Shown: positions 41,845 through 51,300 of the stretch, in pieces | How positions within the stretch are numbered: the stretch's first letter is position 1 | Layout of the letters: every line of letters starts with the position of its first letter | Assembly (NCBI GenBank): GCA_001939145.1 | Contig: LSRX01000834.1 | Location: 229,803-293,802, forward strand | Direction: 5' to 3' | Origin: Symbiodinium microadriaticum | Taxonomy: Eukaryota; Sar; Dinophyceae; Suessiales; Symbiodiniaceae | Length of the DNA stretch: 64,000 nucleotides | Notes under the pieces: generated by a model | What the model was told of the DNA's origin: nothing | The model's database searches: none | What the model saw: only the letters and a program-made list of their open reading frames with translations | Position numbers and translations under genes: made by a program

Positions 41845-41946
41845 GCGTATAGCCCCCCCAAAACATATGGTCATGGGATCCCCTCAAGAAAAACACCCTA
41901 CGATATGGCAGGCAAGTATCGCCAGCGCCTTGCTCAGAGCAGTGGC
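41845..41946 (+). CDS. exon with canonical GTAAGT donor
   Basis: Acceptor CCATTGACACAG, 34 codons in phase 0/0, donor GGC|GTAAGT. The peptide has AYSPPKTYGHGIPSRKTPY and then DMAGKYRQRLAQSSG. It begins with G and follows a CCCTAAA array. It lies upstream of the G-patch exons on the same strand and may be their N-terminal part; the next exon needs two carried bases, so another exon is missing between. Confidence 0.55.
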
Positions 41947-42349
41947 GTAAGTAGCTCGAGGCCCTTCTTGGTCATCCTTTCCAGCACTTACTTTCAGCGC
42001 TCGCTCGGTAAAAGGGTTTCCCTGCGAGCAAACAAACTTTAATTAAGGAATACGCCTTTTAAAATTATAGGGGCCCTAATATTATGATTTAAGGTATATT
42101 CCTTACTTAAAGGGTATTGGGCTCTCTGGGTTTGAGGTTTGAGGCCAAGGTTTAGGACGCCGTGGGGTTTTGTGTCGGCTTCCTGGGGCTTCAGCCCACA
42201 GAAAGATAGAACCCCTTGTAGAGATCCATAGAAAGCCCTCATGCGCTTTCTAAATCTCATACAAACCTCATGAACCCGGATCCCTTAGGGATGTGTCTTT
42301 ATAAGTAGTCTGGGGCCGTTTGGAAGGGCTTTGTGCCAGGCTCTTCTTG

Positions 42350-42391
<42 letters not shown>

Positions 42392-45300
42392 AGCAAACAG
42401 CAAATGCTGTGTGTATCTGTGTGTTTATATGCGTACGTACGTACCTACTTGTGCAGGTGTACATATACATATGCATCTATACATATAATATATATATATA
42501 TACATACATATATATATATATAGAGAGAGAGAGACATACACTTTTAAGTATTTGTTGTAGATAACTATATCGAAAGATAGATAGATAGAGAGATCGAAAG
42601 GTCGATTTTTATAAATAGATAGACAGATAGATAGATAGATAGATAGATAGACAGACAGGTAGTTTTTTCCCACATCACGCGTCTGTTTATATGTGCATAT
42701 ATATATATATATGATTTGAGATTTTCGGGTCTGTATTGAACGGCAGGCTCAGATTCTAGTGCATGCCGGCAAGTGGAGCTTTTGCTAAGGACCAGTAGTT
42801 GCATTGAAGTTGCAGTAAAAATTGCATTTCGTCTTGAACAATCCTGTTTTTGCTGCTGCTAAAAACAAGCCCCTTCAGCAGACCCATGCCCTCAACCCCT
42901 GCTGACATGAAGGCCCTGGGACTTAGGATGAGGTTTTCGCGGTACGTTAGACCGCAATGTGCTACGGAGCACTATGTAATGTAACCCTAAACCCTATAAA
43001 CCACATACCCTAAACCGTTGCTCCAGGCTTTGGGGTTTAGGGTTAACCGAAGCCTTGGCCCGCAAGCCGAAAAGGAAATAGTAACCCGAGCCCAGACGCC
43101 CTGGAGTTGCACGTTTCTGGGTTCTGATCTATCGGTCTGAGGAATTTGTATTGCCATTTCTTAGTGTTCCTTCTATTCTAAGGATGTACAATATGGTCAA
43201 GTATGCCCCAAAACCGTGTTCGAATTGTTAAGGCTTTATATTCGGCCAGGTTGCAACGTTTGGGACGACAAGGGTTGCAGGATTTCAGCATCGAGGACCC
43301 TAAACCCTACATGACTATGGGCCGTTGTGACAACTCGTGGGTTTCGATGCAATGAAGGCATCGAGTTGCTTTGAACAAGCGCGCGCCTCAACGATTAGAG
43401 TAGCGTTTCGGGACTTTACCGAGGACTTTATGAAGGCTTCAAGGAACCCCATCGGATAGTATTGGGACGTATGCAGGCTTCTATCGTACTCTGTACAAGC
43501 ACCCACATGCTAAGAGTACTGATCCTTCGACACTTGTCAAGCTTGCCGCCTAAATATAAACCTCAGGAGCCTAGATTCTGGCAATGCTGGCAATGCGGTT
43601 GATGGTTTATTTGGGAGAATATAGGGTTTGGGGTTCGGGGTTTCTCATCGTCTTTCGCTCGGAACGAGGTACAGGTTTGCGAAAGTCGAGATGTACTTGA
43701 GAATTTATAACCTATAACTAAGAATTGCTTTGGGGCCGTTGAAATCGGACCTTGTCGAAGTACAGCCCTGAGACTGAGAGGGCTTTTGAGTCAGACATTT
43801 CCTCCAACCCTAAACCCTAAACCCCCTCCTTCTAGGACCCTTATAGAGCCCTTGACGAGCCTTGCTTATTTAAGGAACCTTGGTACGGAACCCCAAACCT
43901 TACACCCGCCCGTGCTGGCAGGGCATTTGAGTCAGACATTGGCAAGAAGATCCTGATGAAGTACGGCTGGAGCGAAGGCGAGGGGAGCTCGTCGGAGAGA
44001 CAGCTTAAGGCTTTAGGGCAGAAGGATTCGGTTTCAGGGGTTCAAGGCTAATGTCTTTTGTGCTGACCGGGCTTCGGACTTGTGTGTTTGATGTTCATGC
44101 TTGGGGTCCAGTCTCCGGGCCAATCATGTTGAGATAGAGTCCATGGCTGCCAACCCTGTAACCCTGTTGCCCGAGTTTAGGGTTTAGGGGCCGGGTACAC
44201 AAATCGCAAGTTGAGAAGTAGAGCATTCTGTGCTCTCCATTGATTGAATTAAGAGGTCCGCCGTGCGCAAGGGCCATCCCCTAGACTACTCTCTCCATAT
44301 CTGAGAGTATTCGTGCCAATGAAGACCATCAACAAAGACCTATGACTACGATCCTCCCAGGACCCTCCAAGTACGCTCAAATAGGGGTCTATGGTCCCAA
44401 ATTAAGGGTATTTAGGGTCTAACAGAGGGTAGATGGAGGCTCTAGGTCCTTAACTCCCATAGACCTATTTTTTTAAAGGACTTCGACAATGAAATGACAA
44501 TCAGGAGCCCAAACAGGTAGGTTTTTTTGGGGGATCCAGGCTGATTTTAGAAGTTAAAGGCCCGTGATACATTCGACTCTGTGGTCTGGCACCCTTACAA
44601 AGGACTCTCCTGTCAGGGCTAGAGGGTTCAGGGTTAAGCGTGTTGAGGGTTCAGGGTTTAGGGCCAAGGGTTTAGACGGAGCACGGGGGCATCATTAAGT
44701 AAGCGCTTTTGTCACTTTGCTCCCTTTGAAACTCTCGAGTTCTCAGGCGTGCATAAGGCGTTTCAGGCTCCAAGGACACAAATATGTTAAAGCCTCTGCG
44801 CCCATGGAAAAAAACATCGGGCATTGTTGTTGAATGGTCTCCGGAGACACACTAGGCCGCGACAGAACTTTGGTTGCAAGGCCTTTCCTACCAAGCTAAA
44901 TGCTATGCTGCACCCGAAAGTGCCATAACCTACTCTTGTGCAGGATTTCATTACAATGATTGAAATTGAGTTTATAGGAACCCTACAAAAAGCGAGTAGA
45001 TTGTGGTAGCCCCGGGTAGCTTTCCCACACCAGCCGCGAACAATTTATCAATTTCGGGCGAGGGCACACCAGAAAAAATCCCGTCGAAGAATCTAGGGGC
45101 GTCGAAAAATCTTAATTAAGAGGGTTTAGGGTTTCGTAGCCATCCCCAAGCTAGAGCAGCAACCCTCTAAACCTCTTCCGACGGTTTCTGCCACAAGCAA
45201 CCCCGCGCCAGCCCGACAACGACACCATAAAGCTCCTGCAGAGCCTTCTTCACGCAGAGACGCCCATCACACCCAAACCCTCAAACTACACTCTAAACCC

Positions 45301-48300
45301 TGACCCCGAAACCCCAAACCCGAAACCCTAAACCCTAAACTCTAAACTCTATAAACCCTAAACTCTATAAACCCTACACCCCTAAACCCTAAACCCCTAA
45401 ACCCTAAACCCCTAACCCTCAACCCTAAACCCTAAACCCTATACATCCCAGACCCTTGGCTCACTGGGCTCCTTTGGTCAGGACAGGGCTTGGGTCGGTT
45501 GAAGAATGGACGCACCGAGTGCATTCAGGCCACCGGTTCAGGGTTTTTTTGGGTTTTTTTTTGGGGGGGGGTTTAGGGTGGCTTTGGGGTTTCTAGGGTA
45601 TTTTTAGGGCTTAGGGTGTGTTTTTAGGGTTTAGGGTTTAACCCAGCCAGGTTTTGGGATTTCGGAGTTTAGGGTTTTGGGCTTAGGCTTTCGGGGGTAG
45701 CGTTTAAGGCTCATTCCCCGTTGCCTTTGCTTGTCCCTGTCAGGTTTTGTTTGGGTCCTTATAATAAGGGTCCTACTATTTGGGGTACTATATTAGGGTC
45801 CCCTATTTTCGGAAACCCCCTAATAGGTATGGCGCTGCTGGGTGTTGTAGATTCTGATGTGGTTCTTTGGGTTCTGCAGACGGGAGCTGCGCGTGTGTTC
45901 TCCGAGTTGGTAGAGGCAGAGGTAGTTCCCATGGTAGCACGGGGCTTAGATTTTTCTGCATCCTTGACCTGATCTTCATCCAGCCTCGCTGTGGTTAGCT
46001 GGCAGTTTTATAATGAACCCTAAACCCTTAAACCCCTAAACCCGAAACCCTAAAACGACCCATATTATGGGTCGTTTTCTAAATTAGGGTCCCTTTTAGG
46101 GTCCTTTTCATAAGGTTGCCGTACTATATTGGGGACCTAAAAAGAGACCCGACTTTAGCGAACTACCCATATAGACTCTGTGCTCGCGGCACCTTCGATC
46201 CCCCGAGCCTTCCACCTGAAACCCCGCACTCCAACTGGCTTCGTCGGTATGGTAGATTCCTGGTTCATCTTGCAGTGCGCTCCGTAGCGGGAGCGACTGG
46301 AACAACCCCATGAGACCTTGCAATCCTCCCGTAGCGAAGCCCGTCACAAGAGCCCGGCTTGAGGACCTTTAAAGACTAAGCTGAAAGGGTGGCGTCTAGT
46401 AGGTGCTCGGGATAACTTTGAGGCATTAAAGGACTTTGGGGGGGGGGGGGCCTATTACGGGTTATTATCGCATAGCCGGCAAGGACACCAACGGTATGCT
46501 TCCGATCCCTGCATTCTTGGTTTCAGGACCTGGAGCTCCAAGTTCTACAAACTATCTATTATGTATCCATCTGTCTATCTATCTTATCTATCTATCTCGC
46601 CTAAACCCTAAACCCTAAACCCTCTCTCTATCTATGAAGGGCGTCATGAATCGTATGTAGCTTTTCGGAGGAGATGTTCGGGGCCAGCGCTGATGGGGTT
46701 TACGAGGTTCAGGGAGTTTCGGATGCAGCGATTGAAGTAGGGGTAGTTCTCTAAATCAGGGCCCCCTTTCTAGGGCTCCTTAAAGGGATCTATAAGGGTA
46801 TTTGTAGGGTTTCTATTCGGGTACTATAAGAGGGTGCCTGTCTAGGTCCCCCCACAATAGTTCGGCACCCTTAAAAGGGACCCTCATTTAGAGAGCTACC
46901 CATTTTTTACCATAGGATCTTTTCCTTGTACTGCGTAAAAAGCACCCCCTTAATTCATCCTAGCAGCACCATACTTAGGAGGGCCGCTGTATGTTCAGCG
47001 AAGATGTTAGGGTTTAGGGTTCACGTACTCTAGTGCACTCTGAACAGTAGGATCCTCACAGTAAGGACCGAGGTCGTTACCTCAACACCTCAACCACCCA
47101 AAAGTATGTAAGATAGTGAATGGCCCAACACCTATTAATAGCTACTGTTCTACATGCTTGTTGGGGTCCAGGTAGAGTTTTGTGGGAGCGGGGACAGCAT
47201 CCAATCCGAACCCTAAGCCCTCAACCCAAATCCCCCCCCCCCAAAAAAAAAAACAAATTGTCAGAACCAGAGCGCAAAGCCTGTCTCGGAGGCCGAGAGG
47301 CGCGAGGACAAGAAAGGCACCGATCTCTGGTTCTTAGCATCTCAAACTGGTGTTTATCGGCTGTTTTTTGTTGGTTACTGGGATTCTCTAGCGTTGTGAA
47401 CGGTGTTGGAGCGTTTTGTGCAGGGTTTCGGGCGAGGGTTGTGAAAATGCCGGATCCGAAATCCTTGACTCTAAGTAACAGGGAACCTGAAGCGGGTCTG
47501 TTACGGACTGCTGTCCTTGCAGAAACTCAAAGTTGCAGCTACATAGCCGAAGTATTTCGCGAGCCCTATAAGGCGATACAGAGGTAGAAGGGCGTTATAA
47601 CGTTGTGCGTTGCATTTCAGCAAGGATTTCTTGACCTTCGTGGTGCTTTATGATTGGGGGTCAGGTCAGACTCCTGCCTGGCCTGCGGTAGACAGGGGAT
47701 TTGGGTTTCCACATAGTGTTCCTGGATGTCATTATCTGGGTTCAAGCAATTCAGTTCAAGAGAGCCGCTAGGTTTGTTGGCGAACCTATAATGGCCCATT
47801 CCCCTGAACCATAAACCCTTAAAGCCCTGAAACATAAACCCCAAAACCGTGAAACTTACAAAATCCTGCAGGTCTTTAAGGCCTATTGACCCCAGATTAT
47901 TGTCAAAGAAAGCCAGAAGCTGTCGAAGCTGAAAGTTCAGCAGAGGCCTCGGCATCACGAAGCGAAAATCCGAGGCCTGTCTGGGGGTTTTAGGGTTCAG
48001 GGTTTATGGTTTAGGGTTCAGGGTTTAGGGTTTAGGGTTCAGGGTTGTGGTTTCCAGCAGGATTCTGGAAGGGTTCTACCATACGGGTAGTTCTCTAAAC
48101 TAGGGTCCCTGTTAGCGTCCTTTCTATGAGGGTGCCGTACTATCTTGGGGGGGCCTAGAAAAGGAACTCTAATTTAGAGAAGTACCCAATTCTAAGGTTC
48201 GGGGGACTATCGGGCTCCATGCAGGGACCATAATGATTGGAACAGGGTTTTGGGGTATACTATAGTAGACTCGATATAAGAGAGCCTAAGAAATAGTATT

Positions 48301-51300
48301 GGTAATTCTTCAGGCGCCCATTTTAGCATTTTAGGGGTTTTACGAATCCTTGTATGCCAGCAGTCCGTATTTAAGCAAAAGTTCAAACTATGGCCATGGG
48401 TCGCTCGCCTAGAGGCTGAGAGGGCTCGAAAAGCATGATGTAAGCAGTGTCTCCGGCTTTTGCTCGTGCTCTTGCTCCTGCTCCTGCTCTTGCTTTTGCT
48501 CTCGCTCAAATCCAAAGCCTTAAGCCCCCAAACTGATAGAAGACTCCGTTGACAAGTTCACAGAGCAAATGTGCACACCTGTACAGAGATAGCAAAAACG
48601 ATGGCAAAACTTCCATGCGCAATCATAGACACTGAAAGTCAAAACAATTAAGCTCTAAATGCCCCAAACCCTAGAATCCGCCCACGGACGAGGAGCAGTG
48701 GGACAACTGGTGGGCAGATTGCTTCAACAGCGTGGCCACAGACTTAACAAGCGGACCTAGTGCTTCAAGCGCTCAAGCATTTGGTCTTCGGAGCTGTTGC
48801 GGTGTTAGCTTAGTGTTTAGAGTGGCTTTAGCGCGAGTCGGACTTTAATTCTGCATAAGCTTATAGACACTAGACTGTAAACTACACCCTAAACCCTAGG
48901 CCATGTTGGAGTAATTTCTCAGGGGCTTCAGGGTCTGCTAGGTTCATGGCATGTTGTTTTGGGAGGACAGTTACTGTTGATTCCATTTTTATTGGGGTCT
49001 GCGGGTGCCCACTCTGTTCCAAATCCTGTGGACTACATTTGCGGAGGGACAACGGCGTTTGAGACTGAAGAACCCTCAAGTCAACGATTCATGATCTTTG
49101 CCACACTTCATGCTTGAAAACACTGTGAACGTGTTCTTTTCTGAAAGCCAAACTGCTGGCTTCTTGAAGCCCTGGAGTAGAAACCCCTACAGCGCCAGAC
49201 CTAAACCACCAACCAAACTCTAAGCGTTTAGAATGCTATATATATATATATATACACATATATATATATATATAGAGAGAGAGAGAGTTTAGGTTTACGG
49301 TTAGAGTGCAACTTATAGGGGCCTGACAAGTTAAAAAAAGACTCCCACTCAGTGCTCCCTCCTCGAGTTGAGTATAAGGTATCCCAAACACATATGCCTA
49401 TAGTTCTTCTGAGATCTTTATAAGGGTTTAGGGTGAGATCTTTAGAGCATTTTGCAGGACCCAGCGTCTTTCTACCTGAGACTCCCTCTCGATCCCTAGA
49501 CTCCCGAAATCCCAACCCTCCAATATCCGAAACCCTTATCATGTAAAGAGCCCTTCAAAAACGCACTTATCAAGAGCCTTTTATCAATCCCCTATAAAAC
49601 AAAAGTGCATGGGCGAAGCAAAAGTGCATGGGCGAAGCAACAACAGCTGCAGCACTGGGTCTTTGATTGCAGAACCCCTTGCTATCCCCGAACCCTAAAC
49701 CCCTAAAACCTAAACCCCTAAGCCCTAAACCCCTAAACTCCTAAGCCCTAAACCCCAAAGCCCTAACCCTTATAAACCCCTAAACCTCAAAACCCTAAAT
49801 CCTCTGCACCCGAGGCAAAGTCGATCTCAGTGAAGGCAGGGGCCGAATCACCGCAGAAGGCGGGGAGCACTCAGGGGCTACCCTGAGAGCCGAGCACCTC
49901 TTAATTAAGGAATATATATGCCTTAAATCATAATATAAAAGGCCCCTAAAAACTTCAGGTCTATCCCTTAGTTTAGGGGGTATTGGGGCTCTCTGGGTAG
50001 GGCTTGTGGCGTTCCTTTGAGGGTTTGGCGTTTTTAGGGTTCCTTTAAGGGGTTTCTTTGAGGTAGGGTTTTTTAGGATTTTAGGGTTTAGGGGCTTATC
50101 AGGTTTTTAGGGTTTCAGGGTTCAGGGGTCTAAGGGCCTCGGGGTTAGGATGCTTTAGGCTTGACAGGGTTATAAAATTTTAGGCGTAGGGTTTATTGTT
50201 TTATAGGGTTTAGGGGTTTGTAGGGTTTCGATGGTGTTTAGGGTTTTATAGGCTTTTTTCGGGTTTAGGGTGTCTAGGATGATTAAAGTTTATGGGGTTT
50301 TAGGGTTTAGGGCTTTAGGGGTTTAGGGTTTTAGGGTTGGAAGAAAAGATCTCAGCTCCTTGATCGTGAGACTTCGAGACGTGCCTTTAGTAATTAGGTG
50401 ACTTCATGATAAGCATAGCTTCATGATTAACATAGTATGTTGGGGTATGTTTATACTAGGGTTAGGAAGACGGGTTGAGGGTTCAGGAATGTAGCGGTTT
50501 GGGGTTTAGGGTCTAAGGATTTAGGTTTAGGAAAGGGTTTCTGTTGAAGCATGGAAATGCAGAAGGTTCTGTAAGGTTTTGGAAGCCTTTTACGGGGCCT
50601 TTAACATGTAGAAAAAGAGTGTTTTGGTGTTTTGTGGGGTCCTACCGGGTTGTTTTTCAGCTGTTATCGGGGCCTTCATAATTAGTGCAGGGTGTTGACA
50701 TATCTCGAAGAAGATTGTTCCATGCTCCTGGAGGGTTTCACAGAAGGATATCAGGATGGAGGTTAACGGCTTACACGACTTTGGCCATGGTACTGGGCGG
50801 GATTACAGCCCATGCGCATATAACAATCAGTCTCGACATCAAGAATCTGCAACACCAGCTTTGACAGTCAAAGTAGGACCGTCTTGCAAGTAGAGTAGGA
50901 AAGCATGAGAGCAATGCCACGAACACTCGTCGTGAAGTTTGTGGTAGTTCATTCATTCAGCCGCGCAACACCCACCCGATGTTCAAGTACTGTTTGCCAC
51001 ATGGCTGCCTTGTCTCGACCTCGATGAAGGCAAGCGAGTCGAGCGACAGCAGTGACGACGATGCCGACAAGAAGGCGACGTTGAGATTCCTGCAACCCCC
51101 CACTTGGGGACCCGAACCGAAGTAGTCTAGTTTAAACGATCGTGAGTAGTCATCCCATTGGGTGCCTCAAGATGAGCTCTTCAAATCATCGTCGTCGTGG
51201 GCATGTAGTGTTCAGGTGTCGACCCGATTCGAGGGCGATCACATGGACCCCTTAGAACGTCAGCGTTTCTGACGACTGAAGGTCCGAACGGAAGTTTATG

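Noticed and set aside
48207-48515. 102-residue Ser/Lys/Arg frame on the minus strand
   Set aside because: Its N-terminal part is the GCTCCT/GCTCTT hexamer repeat and the rest has no motif.
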